Shown here: in pieces, positions 6,990 through 12,896 of the stretch
How the letters are laid out: each line of letters opens with the position of its first letter
Numbering within the stretch: the first letter of the stretch is position 1
Source of the DNA: Verrucomicrobiales bacterium
GTDB taxonomy: Bacteria > Verrucomicrobiota > Verrucomicrobiia > Limisphaerales > UBA1100
Reading direction: 5' to 3'
Assembly (NCBI GenBank): GCA_011523245.1
Contig: WTHG01000301.1
Span: 1 to 12,896 of the forward strand
DNA: 12,896 nt
The notes under the pieces: generated by a model
What the model saw: only the letters and a program-made list of their open reading frames with translations
The model's database searches: none
What the model was told of the DNA's origin: nothing
Program-made: the position numbers and the translations under genes

Positions 6990-8087
6990 TCATGACATCA
7001 CCTGTTGGCCGCGTGTGTAGTACTTGTACCGATGCGTGCGGTAGACGTAAGCGAGAATTTCGGCCACCGCCGAATACAAATCCGGAATAATCTCCTGACC
7101 GACCTTGCAGTTCTTGAAAAGTAACCGTGCCACTGGCTTATTTTCCACCATTGGCACTTCGTGCTTACGCGCAATCTCCCGAATACGCAGGGCGTTGTAA
7201 CGGGCGCCTTTGGCCACTACTCGCGGGGCTCCCATGGCTTCACGGTCGTACTTCAGAGCAATCGCCAAGTGAGTCGGGTTAGTGACAATCACATCCGCCT
7301 GCGGCACCTCGGTGTTCAGTGTTTCCATCAGCATTTGCCGACGTCGGCGGCGTTGTTCGCCCTTCACCTGCTGGTTACCATCCACCTGCTTATGCTCGTC
7401 CTTTACTTCCTGCTTGGTCATTTTGCTGTCTTCTTCGTTCTTCCATTGCTGATACGCATAATCGACTGCCGCAATCACAACCATGCCGGCAATCACCCGC
7501 AAGGCCACGTCCTGTGCGGTTTGGCCCATGAACGCCAACAAATGCATCAAGTCCGTCGCCGTATAAAAAACCGGGTCATTCAAGACCTGCTTCAGCACCG
7601 GATACGTAAACCCAAAGATCACCACAAACTTCATCAGGCTCACCACCAGCTTGGCGAGGGATTGACTGCTGAAGATGCGTTTGAATCCACTTATAGGATT
7701 GAGCTTGCTGAACTTCGGCTCAATAGCCTTAGGTGAGGCTCGGAACTGGCTTTGAGTTCCGGACCCAATCAAGCCGCCCAACACGCCGGTAGCCATTACC
7801 GGCAGGATCAAAGTGCCTGCCGTCACCATGAAATGCCCGAAATGCCCCTGAAACGCCTCGTAATTCATCTGCATCGTACCCAGGCGTTGGAAGGTACCGA
7901 TCATATAAACCCGAAAGGTCTCCACCATTTTGGGCGCCATCACCGTAAGAATCAGTAGCGCGGCCAACAGCAACACCAGTGTTTGTACCTCCTGACTGCG
8001 CGCGAATTGACCGGACTCCATTAGCTCCTGGAGCTTCTTGGGTGTCGGCATTTCCGTCTTTTCCTGGCCAGACTCACTTTCCGCCAT
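6990..8087 (-). CDS. flhB: FlhB, flagellar export switch protein
   Basis: FlhB sits in the export gate and switches substrate class from rod/hook to filament after self-cleavage. The 365-residue protein opens with the usual family segment (EKTEMPTPKKLQELMESGQ). It has four membrane segments between about 35 and 215, a charged connector with five consecutive Arg (246-250), and the cytoplasmic domain. The autocleavage motif NPTH is at 270-273 in the context DVIVTNPTHLAIALKY, so self-cleavage between N and P is expected. The start lies one base after the fliR stop (TAG, one base, ATG), and its Shine-Dalgarno GGGAGGAGG is inside the end of fliR, so translation is probably coupled. A 163-base gap with a sigma-54-like element separates it from flhA downstream. 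Confidence 0.97.
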   Translation of the reverse strand: MAESESGQEKTEMPTPKKLQELMESGQFARSQEVQTLVLLLAALLILTVMAPKMVETFRVYMIGTFQRLGTMQMNYEAFQGHFGHFMVTAGTLILPVMATGVLGGLIGSGTQSQFRASPKAIEPKFSKLNPISGFKRIFSSQSLAKLVVSLMKFVVIFGFTYPVLKQVLNDPVFYTATDLMHLLAFMGQTAQDVALRVIAGMVVIAAVDYAYQQWKNEEDSKMTKQEVKDEHKQVDGNQQVKGEQRRRRRQMLMETLNTEVPQADVIVTNPTHLAIALKYDREAMGAPRVVAKGARYNALRIREIARKHEVPMVENKPVARLLFKNCKVGQEIIPDLYSAVAEILAYVYRTHRYKYYTRGQQVMS

Positions 8088-8088
8088 A

Positions 8089-8859
8089 CTATGCGCCTCC
8101 TCCCAACAATTTAGTGACCATCACAAAATCATTCGGCAAATGTTTGAGATAATTGGAAATCTCACGCGCCGCCAAAGACATCGTAAACCCGAACAAAAAC
8201 ACGCCCACCAGAATCCGGACCGAAAAACTTTCCACAAACACATTCATCGTCGGTATCGCGCGAGCCAGCACCATCATCAGAAGATTGATTACAATCCCCA
8301 CCGCAATGATTGGGGCTGCAATCCGTACCGCCACCACAAACGTGCGACCGCACAGCATCGTGACATGATCAAACAACGCATTGCTCAACGTGCCGCCGCC
8401 AATAGGTAGCGCACCGTAGGATTGCTGAAAGCCCACCAATAACTCGAAATGGATATCCAGTGAAAACAACAACATCACCGTCATCATCTGGAGAATCACC
8501 GAGGGCGTGGACGAAGGCGTTGTTTCCCCAGGGGCAATTAGACTCGAAAGCTGCAGGCCCAATTCCGTACCGATGTAATGGCCGGCCAAGCCCACAGAAA
8601 AAAGCACAAGCCGCACCACCCCACCCAATAGTAGTCCATAGCACACCTCCTGCGCCACCAACCCCACTGCGCCAATCATATCACCGGAAGACACCTCGGG
8701 CGGCAGCTCCACGCCGGGCATCGTCAGCAACGCCAAAAACCCAGCAATTGCCAATCGCAGGCGAATCGGCATGGCGGCCGCCGAAAAGATCGGGAATACC
8801 GCCAGCATTGCGCCAGCGCGCACGAACACCAGAAACCAGGTTAGAAACAAAACCTCCAT
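8089..8859 (-). CDS. fliR: FliR, flagellar export gate protein
   Basis: FliR is an inner-membrane subunit of the FliPQR export channel and the partner of FlhB. The 256-residue length is normal. It is hydrophobic throughout with about six membrane segments, opening with a membrane helix (VLFLTWFLVFVRAGAML). The middle has the family-typical segment around GTELGLQLSSLIAP, and the end includes an FVESFSVRILVGVFLFGFT-like stretch. The start ATG at 8859 is preceded by AGGAAAGG four bases upstream. It lies 15 bases after fliQ and one base before flhB, in the canonical fliPQR-flhB order. Nothing is missing or unusual in it. Confidence 0.95.
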   Translation of the reverse strand: MEVLFLTWFLVFVRAGAMLAVFPIFSAAAMPIRLRLAIAGFLALLTMPGVELPPEVSSGDMIGAVGLVAQEVCYGLLLGGVVRLVLFSVGLAGHYIGTELGLQLSSLIAPGETTPSSTPSVILQMMTVMLLFSLDIHFELLVGFQQSYGALPIGGGTLSNALFDHVTMLCGRTFVVAVRIAAPIIAVGIVINLLMMVLARAIPTMNVFVESFSVRILVGVFLFGFTMSLAAREISNYLKHLPNDFVMVTKLLGGGA

Positions 8860-8874
8860 GCGGCCTTTCCTGCG

Positions 8875-9144
8875 CTACATCACCATGGAGGGGATTTTCT
8901 CAAAGATTCCCTTAGTATAATCCATCAGCGTACGCACCATCCACGGCATTATGAAAAACAGTAGCGCACTCACCGCCAGCGCCTTAGGCACGAAGGTAAG
9001 TGTTTGCTCCTGCAGCGAGGTCACCGCCTGGAAGAGGCTTACCAGCAGCCCGACCGTCATTCCCATCAGCAGCAGCGGCGTGGCTAACATCATGATGTGC
9101 GCCATCAAGCCTTTCATCAATTCGACAACATAATCCGGACTCAT
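8875..9144 (-). CDS. fliQ: FliQ, flagellar export gate protein
   Basis: FliQ is a small hydrophobic subunit wound around the FliP-FliR channel. The 89 residues match the family length. There are two membrane helices, about 15-38 and 52-75, joined by the conserved loop SLFQAVTSLQEQTLTFVPK, a clear FliQ signature. GAGAAAGG lies 7 bases before the ATG at 9144. It follows fliP by 18 bases and precedes fliR by 15, within the export-gate gene block. Confidence 0.96.
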   Translation of the reverse strand: MSPDYVVELMKGLMAHIMMLATPLLLMGMTVGLLVSLFQAVTSLQEQTLTFVPKALAVSALLFFIMPWMVRTLMDYTKGIFEKIPSMVM

Positions 9145-9162
9145 CGTTTTACCTTTCTCTCG

Positions 9163-9966
9163 TCATGCCCTAAAGCTCATGGCGAGAGACTGAACAACCA
9201 GCGTCCAACCATCCACGAGAACAAAGAGCAAAATCTTCAACGGCATAGAAATCGTAACCGGCGGCAGGAACAACAGCCCCAGACTCATCAGCACAATCGC
9301 CACAACAAAATCGATCAGAATAAATGGGATAAACAACAAGAACCCCATCTGAAATCCCGTGCGCAGTTCGCTTAGGATAAAGCCCGGCACCACCACGCTC
9401 ATTGGCAGATCCTCCACCTTGGTAGGCCCCATCTTGGCCAAGCCCACAAAAAACTCTACGTCCTTTGGGCGCGCCTGCCGAAGCATGAAATCTTTCGCGT
9501 GCCCTTTCGCATTATCCAACGCCTCCGTCCCCGTAATGGCACCTGCAGAATAGGGCTTGATGGCATCGGCATCGACGCGCTGATACACTGGCTGCATTAT
9601 GAAGAACGTCATGAACAACGCAAAGCCCACCATGATCTGATTGGCAGGCACCCCCTGCAACGAGAGCGCATTGCGCAGGAAGGAAAACACAATGATGATC
9701 CGCGTAAAACAGGTCATCAACATCACTAGCGAGGGGGCTACCGCCAGCAGCGTGATGATAAACAGCACGCGAATTGCCGTATCAATGCGCTGCGGTTCCT
9801 CTGGCATGTTCATGCCGATGTTCAGGTTAAAGCCGTTGGTGTTGCCCCCGGCCGCCTGGGCAAATAGCCCATTGACCGAGAACAGCAACACCAACGCCAA
9901 AAGCCAACCCCAACGGGAACGCGGACGATCAACCACCGGTTTTTTTGTGTTCGTCGTGGTGTTCAT
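9163..9966 (-). CDS. fliP: FliP, flagellar export gate protein
   Basis: FliP forms the pentameric core of the export channel with FliR. From ATG 9966 the protein is 267 residues; a GTG at 9969 could add one residue. A cleavable signal peptide is present (hydrophobic core about 20-34, likely cleavage near FAQA), as in other FliP proteins. The signature region around FLRNALSLQGVPANQIMVGF and FALFMTFFIMQPVY is clear. A periplasmic domain and two C-terminal membrane helices follow, and the protein ends near DGWTLVVQSLAMSF. The start overlaps the fliO stop as TGATG, with GGAG 8 bases before it, so translation is probably coupled to fliO. Confidence 0.97.
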   Translation of the reverse strand: MNTTTNTKKPVVDRPRSRWGWLLALVLLFSVNGLFAQAAGGNTNGFNLNIGMNMPEEPQRIDTAIRVLFIITLLAVAPSLVMLMTCFTRIIIVFSFLRNALSLQGVPANQIMVGFALFMTFFIMQPVYQRVDADAIKPYSAGAITGTEALDNAKGHAKDFMLRQARPKDVEFFVGLAKMGPTKVEDLPMSVVVPGFILSELRTGFQMGFLLFIPFILIDFVVAIVLMSLGLLFLPPVTISMPLKILLFVLVDGWTLVVQSLAMSFRA

Positions 9967-10556
9967 CACTTGCGCTCCAGCAGGGTTTTAAGTTTACCGG
10001 CAAAACTGCCGGGGGAAAATTTCTCCGCTGTCTCGTCCAATTCCTCGGTAGTGTCCTCTTCCAGTTTCTCCAAATCGGTGAGGTAGTTTGTGCCAGCAGG
10101 TGAATCAGCAATCAGAAAACGTTTGGATCCGTACTCCACCACGTGTAATGCGTGACGCGAACCTAGTGACCGGGTTTCAATCACACTCAAATGCGAAGAC
10201 TGTGCTGGCACCAATCCGAATAAACGGCTCTTGCGAAACCACCAAGCGCCTCCAAGCAGAATTGCCATCACAATCATCAGCGCCCCCACGATTCGGATCA
10301 TTACCTCGGTAAGACTCACCGGCTCCGGCTCGATTACCTCGCGATCACCGGTATCCACTCCGTAAATCTTGCGGGAAGCCGCCGATTCCAGCCGTGCCTT
10401 TTCTTTGGTAGATTCGGCAGCTTCAGAGGGAGAAACGACTTCTGCCGAAGCCTCCGGCGCAGCCTTCTTATCCGCCATCAGGAAACCCGGCCCAGCCCAA
10501 AGCCAAGCGAAAGTGAGAATCAGCAGCCATCCTTGGCGTTTCAATTGTTCTTTCAT
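9966..10556 (-). CDS. fliO: FliO, flagellar export assembly protein
   Basis: FliO helps the FliP ring assemble and is the least conserved export-gate protein. This one has 196 residues. An N-terminal signal or anchor helix (about 9-27) is followed by an Ala/Glu/Ser/Lys-rich exported linker, a membrane helix at about 86-107 (RIVGALMIVMAILLGGAWWF), and a cytoplasmic domain. That domain contains the FliO-like LSVIETRSLGSRHALHVVEY segment (113-132) and then an acidic stretch (ETAEK region). The identity rests on layout, this segment and its place directly before fliP. GAGAGGG lies 7 bases before the ATG. It is probably the first gene of a transcript from the sigma-54-like promoter at 10639-10654, about 72 bases after the predicted start point. 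Confidence 0.88.
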   Translation of the reverse strand: MKEQLKRQGWLLILTFAWLWAGPGFLMADKKAAPEASAEVVSPSEAAESTKEKARLESAASRKIYGVDTGDREVIEPEPVSLTEVMIRIVGALMIVMAILLGGAWWFRKSRLFGLVPAQSSHLSVIETRSLGSRHALHVVEYGSKRFLIADSPAGTNYLTDLEKLEEDTTEELDETAEKFSPGSFAGKLKTLLERK

Positions 10557-10628
10557 AAATCAACCCTCTCGGGGCGCATTCCGTTGCTGTCGGCCCACCG
10601 CCTTCCGTGGCGGCAAAAAATGCCAACA

Positions 10629-10662
10629 CCCTGAATGAAGCACATAACGTGCCATATCAGGG
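10629..10662. repeat. Inverted repeat flanking the fliO sigma-54 element
   Basis: CCCTGA (10629-10634) and TCAGGG (10657-10662) are perfect 6-bp inverted arms on either side of the sigma-54 element. The inner GCAC (10640-10643) and GTGC (10649-10652) also pair, but belong largely to the -12 and -24 boxes themselves. It could be a binding site for a regulator that blocks or supports the polymerase. The arms are short, and the evidence is sequence only. Confidence 0.3.
10639..10654 (-). promoter_or_regulatory. Putative sigma-54 promoter for fliOPQR-flhB
   Basis: On the minus strand the sequence reads TGGCACG-TTAT-GTGCT. Compared with the sigma-54 consensus TGGCACG-N4-TTGCW, the -24 box matches 7 of 7, the spacing is exact (GG-N10-GC), and the -12 box differs only in its first base. 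It is intergenic, correctly oriented, and downstream of a probable terminator. The predicted start is near 10628, about 72 bases before the fliO ATG. In other bacteria sigma-54 with an enhancer-binding protein drives middle flagellar genes. No such activator gene is in this window. Confidence 0.7.
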
Positions 10663-10687
10663 ACAGATGAAAGAACTCGGCTGAATC

Positions 10688-10733
10688 AAAAAACAGCCGT
10701 TTTCAGCGATTTTTTGGTGAAAACCGCTTTTTT
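10688..10733 (-). terminator. Probable intrinsic terminator after fliN
   Basis: On the minus strand, 5' arm AAAAAAGCGGTTTTCA (10733-10718), a 12-base loop, and 3' arm TGAAAACGGCTGTTTTTT (10705-10688) form a long imperfect hairpin. Its inner GTTTTCA/TGAAAAC stem is perfect, and GC and A6/T6 pairs lie outside it. It ends in six T, and its first two bases are the last two of the fliN stop codon. The A-run on the other side means it could also act in the reverse direction. Low GC content of the stem makes strength uncertain. Confidence 0.6.
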
Positions 10734-11088
10734 AAGGTTTAGCGATAATCTCCTTAACTCGAATACCGAAGTTATCCTCGGCCACCACCACTTCTCCGCG
10801 GGCTACGAGCTTTTGATTCACGTACACATCCACATTAGCGTTCGCGGGTTTATCCAGTTGCACCACGGACCCAAGGTCCAGGTTCAACAGCTCTTGCATG
10901 GTCATCTTACAGTTACCCAGTTCGGCAGTTAGCTTCACAGGCACGTCGAGGAGGAAATCCAAATTCTGCACGTCGTTGCCGCCATCCGGCGCGGCGGACG
11001 CCGGTTCTGCTGCAGGCGGTTCGGCCACGGCGGTCGCTTCGCCGCCCTCCGGGTTTGGGGTCGTCTCCTGAATATCTTCTTCAGCCAT
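10732..11088 (-). CDS. fliN: FliN, flagellar motor switch protein
   Basis: FliN forms the lower C-ring with FliM and takes part in export and direction switching. The 118-residue protein has an acidic, Ala/Pro/Glu-rich N-terminal tail (1-40). A compact SpoA (FliN/FliM C-terminal) domain covers about 43-118, with LLDVPVKLTAELGNCKMTM, LLNLDLGSVVQLDKPANANV and VAEDNFGIRVKEII as recognisable strands. Length and layout match ordinary FliN, not the larger FliY form with CheC domains. GGAG lies 9 bases before ATG 11088, and the gap to fliM is 14 bases. A probable terminator begins at its stop codon, so it may be the last gene of a fliLMN transcript. Confidence 0.96.
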   Translation of the reverse strand: MAEEDIQETTPNPEGGEATAVAEPPAAEPASAAPDGGNDVQNLDFLLDVPVKLTAELGNCKMTMQELLNLDLGSVVQLDKPANANVDVYVNQKLVARGEVVVAEDNFGIRVKEIIAKP

Positions 11089-11102
11089 AGTATATGTCTC
11101 CG

Positions 11103-12176
11103 TTAGAATTTAAAATGTTCGTTGATTTGTACGGCGGCCTTTTGATCCAGACTGCCTAGGCGCCCGGTATATTTGGGATGGCCAGCCAGTTGCACTTCCA
11201 CCTGCCCCAATCGTTTAGGATCCAGCGGAATGATGTCGCCCGGTTTTAGGTGGAGCAAATCGCGGGCCGTAATACTCAGGTCGGTCCACTGCGCGCTCAC
11301 AGGCACCTTCACATGATTGTAGGCCGGGTTCCAATCCGCCTGCGCGATCCGATGCTCTTCCTCATCCTCATCCGTATCCGCGTGGGCGGCGGTTTGTTGG
11401 GCGAGGTTGCTCAAGAGCGGATCCAGACCGCGCACCGGCAACAGCATTTGGATTTGATCCATACAATCGCCAACATCGGCATTGATGGAGATGTGATAAA
11501 ATGTTTCATCATCCCCGTACACGGGAACGTGCAAGGGATCCTCTTCGTGGCCCAACAAGGTTACGCGCAGAGGTTCCTCAAATTTCCAATACTTGGCCCA
11601 CTCACGCATGGTGAGCTGGGCTACTTGATCGATCATGGCCGATTCCACCTCGCGAATGACGCGATCGGGGTTCACGGCAAAGCCTTTACCACCCAGCATG
11701 CGATCGGCCATGGTAAGCCCCAGGTGCTTGGAAATATCCATGGCGCCAATGGCGTCCAGCGGCTGAATTCGAAACAGGATCAAGTGCCGTTTGGCAGGGA
11801 AATCCTTGGCGTAACGCTGGAGATCCACGATCTCCAGTGAGGATTGCTCCATGCCAAATTCAGTTCTTAAAAACAGGGATAAACGAGCGGCCAATGAACG
11901 GATGAGCACCTCGTTTAACTGCCGAAAACGATGGACTTCCGTGGAGGAGAGCGCCGCTTTTTTACCAACGGTAAAAGCGTGTACCACGCTAGCCGGCAAT
12001 TCGGTTTGGCTACCATTAGGCCGATGAATCCGGATTGATTGCTCAGGCGCCCCGCTTTCGGCGGCCGGTTCCCCTTCGGCCGTGGGATCCTCAGCAAAAG
12101 CTGTTCGCAACCCGCTCAATGGAACGGTGAGATCCTTAAACAAAGTTGCGTGTTGATGATCCATGGGCTGAGGCAT
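11103..12176 (-). CDS. fliM: FliM, flagellar motor switch protein without the usual CheY-binding motif
   Basis: FliM is the C-ring protein that links FliG to FliN and normally binds phosphorylated CheY. The 357-residue protein has a long N-terminal tail (1-70). The CheC-like middle domain follows, with the GGxG element LGGKGF at 151-156. The C-terminal SpoA domain covers about 270-350 (VPVSAQWTDLSITARDLLHL, then LKPGDIIPLD). An acidic insert (DTDEDEEEH, about 257-265) joins the two domains. The tail lacks the conserved LSQxEIDALL-type motif found at the start of most FliM proteins. The reading frame begins only 6 bases after fliL, so a longer N-terminus is unlikely. There is no clear Shine-Dalgarno, and translation is probably coupled to fliL. 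Overall divergence is notable, but domains and neighbours make the identity firm. Confidence 0.94.
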   Translation of the reverse strand: MPQPMDHQHATLFKDLTVPLSGLRTAFAEDPTAEGEPAAESGAPEQSIRIHRPNGSQTELPASVVHAFTVGKKAALSSTEVHRFRQLNEVLIRSLAARLSLFLRTEFGMEQSSLEIVDLQRYAKDFPAKRHLILFRIQPLDAIGAMDISKHLGLTMADRMLGGKGFAVNPDRVIREVESAMIDQVAQLTMREWAKYWKFEEPLRVTLLGHEEDPLHVPVYGDDETFYHISINADVGDCMDQIQMLLPVRGLDPLLSNLAQQTAAHADTDEDEEEHRIAQADWNPAYNHVKVPVSAQWTDLSITARDLLHLKPGDIIPLDPKRLGQVEVQLAGHPKYTGRLGSLDQKAAVQINEHFKF

Positions 12177-12182
12177 GTGGGT

Positions 12183-12848
12183 TTATTGCATGATCCATTT
12201 GGTGAAGATCACACTTTTTATGGGATGCTTGTCGCCAATGATATACTGGTACCGTCGTTTGATATCATTTTTGATCCGGTTCTTAGTACTGGGCATGGAA
12301 AGCGACTGAACATCTTCATTAGACAGGACATCCATAGTTGTCGCCTGAAGCTGCTTGGTCTTGCTTTCCACCGCCTTGGGAAAGCCAGTATCCTTTTCGT
12401 CTTCGCGCAGCAGGAATATTTCCACTAGTATATAACGGGTGCCACCAGAGTTGGCGGGGTTCACCACGATGCTTTCACCTTCGGGCACGATGGCCACCGG
12501 TTTCTTGGGGTCGTCAGGCTCGGCGGTGGGGTCAGCGGTTTCATCGGCGTCTTCTTTCTTCTCATCGCCCTCCCCTTTCTTCTCATCGCCGTCTTTCTGA
12601 ACTTGGGCTTGAGTACCATTGGTGTCGGAGGCGGCCGCGATTGCCTTTTCAATTTGCATGGGTAGGATGAAAGCCACCATGACTCCAACGCCAGCCACGG
12701 TAACGACGGCGGAGAGTAGCATAGGCATGAGTACGCTCGGGGCCTTGGGTTCCTGAATGGGAGCCTCCTCTACAGCCTCGGCGCCGGCCTCTACGGCCTC
12801 GGTTGCCTCAGCGTTTTGTTCCTGGTTTTGTGCTTCTTCGTCAGCCAT
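12183..12848 (-). CDS. fliL: FliL, flagellar basal-body-associated protein
   Basis: FliL is a single-pass inner-membrane protein that surrounds and supports the stator. The 221-residue protein has a Glu/Ala-rich cytoplasmic tail (1-36), one membrane helix (about 38-63) and a long periplasmic linker (75-118). The linker is rich in Asp, Glu and Lys and contains a repeated DEKK unit. The FliL domain covers about 119-221 and includes TRYILVEIFLL and a C-terminal IKSVIFTKWIMQ. The family's typical length is about 150-180 residues, so the linker and tail are longer than usual. GAGG lies 9-10 bases before ATG 12848. The 48 bases upstream (12849-12896) show no clear promoter, so the transcript probably begins beyond the window. 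Confidence 0.92.
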   Translation of the reverse strand: MADEEAQNQEQNAEATEAVEAGAEAVEEAPIQEPKAPSVLMPMLLSAVVTVAGVGVMVAFILPMQIEKAIAAASDTNGTQAQVQKDGDEKKGEGDEKKEDADETADPTAEPDDPKKPVAIVPEGESIVVNPANSGGTRYILVEIFLLREDEKDTGFPKAVESKTKQLQATTMDVLSNEDVQSLSMPSTKNRIKNDIKRRYQYIIGDKHPIKSVIFTKWIMQ

Positions 12849-12896
12849 TTTAGGATTCCTCTTCGTTGGTTAAATTATCTGTTTTAACGCTTGAGC

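Noticed and set aside
6960..6992. Possible terminator after flhB (CATTTTTT near the stop codon)
   Set aside because: Only a 3-4 bp stem can form before the T-run, too weak to call.
7161..7736. 191-codon plus-strand open frame opposite flhB
   Set aside because: Antisense shadow of flhB; His/Leu/Arg-rich product with no recognisable fold and no promoter or ribosome site.
8460..8915. 151-codon plus-strand open frame opposite fliR/fliQ
   Set aside because: Pro/Arg/Ala-rich shadow of membrane-protein genes with no supporting signals.
11250..11840. 196-codon plus-strand open frame opposite fliM
   Set aside because: Antisense shadow of fliM; composition (His, Gly, Ile rich) mirrors complementary codons.
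12540..12610. Short direct repeat in fliL coding for DEKK units
   Set aside because: Explained by a low-complexity charged linker; only two imperfect copies, not a DNA repeat element.

Overview
The window is a chromosomal segment dominated by a flagellar export and motor operon on the minus strand. Read in the direction of transcription (high to low coordinates), the order is fliL, fliM, fliN, fliO, fliP, fliQ, fliR, flhB, flhA, flhF. This is the conserved bacterial flagellar order, so the organism is a motile, probably double-membraned bacterium. The lipoprotein at the left edge, the Sec-exported proteins, the moderately high GC and the protein style would fit the Planctomycetota-Verrucomicrobiota-Chlamydiota (PVC) group, Verrucomicrobiota in particular. 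That is an impression, not a demonstrated assignment.

Left part (1-2164). A lipoprotein gene runs off the left edge on the minus strand (GTG or CTG start). A 562-residue exported protein of unknown function is divergent to it and ends at a near-perfect intrinsic terminator (2062-2097). A good match to a flagellar sigma-28 promoter (2108-2134) follows directly and points at a TPR/glycosyltransferase-like protein (2165-3589). That gene converges on flhF with directly abutting stop codons. Its promoter and position make it a candidate late flagellar gene, possibly a flagellin glycosyltransferase.

Right part (3590-12848). The flagellar genes are tightly packed, with overlaps or gaps of 1-33 bases, except for two gaps: 175 bases between fliN and fliO and 163 bases between flhB and flhA. 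Each gap holds a sigma-54 type -24/-12 element with exact GG-N10-GC spacing and an identical GTGCT -12 half, reading toward the downstream genes. The fliN-fliO gap also begins with a hairpin plus T-run that looks like an intrinsic terminator. The cluster may therefore be three transcription units: fliLMN (motor stator-associated and switch proteins), fliOPQR-flhB (export gate), and flhA-flhF (export platform and placement GTPase). A 23-codon reading frame with its own Shine-Dalgarno overlaps the flhA start.

The proteins work together as follows. FliP, FliQ, FliR, FlhB and FlhA form the type III export gate, with FliO as assembly factor. FliM and FliN form the C-ring, FliL sits at the stator, and FlhF is a placement GTPase. 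Oddities are a FliM without the usual N-terminal CheY-binding motif, a FlhF with degenerate G-motifs and no flhG beside it, and a Gly/Asp-rich linker in FlhA. No tRNA, rRNA, CRISPR array or mobile element was seen. I found no wholly unknown system. The most interesting signals are the sigma-54/sigma-28 promoter architecture and the divergent motor and placement proteins.
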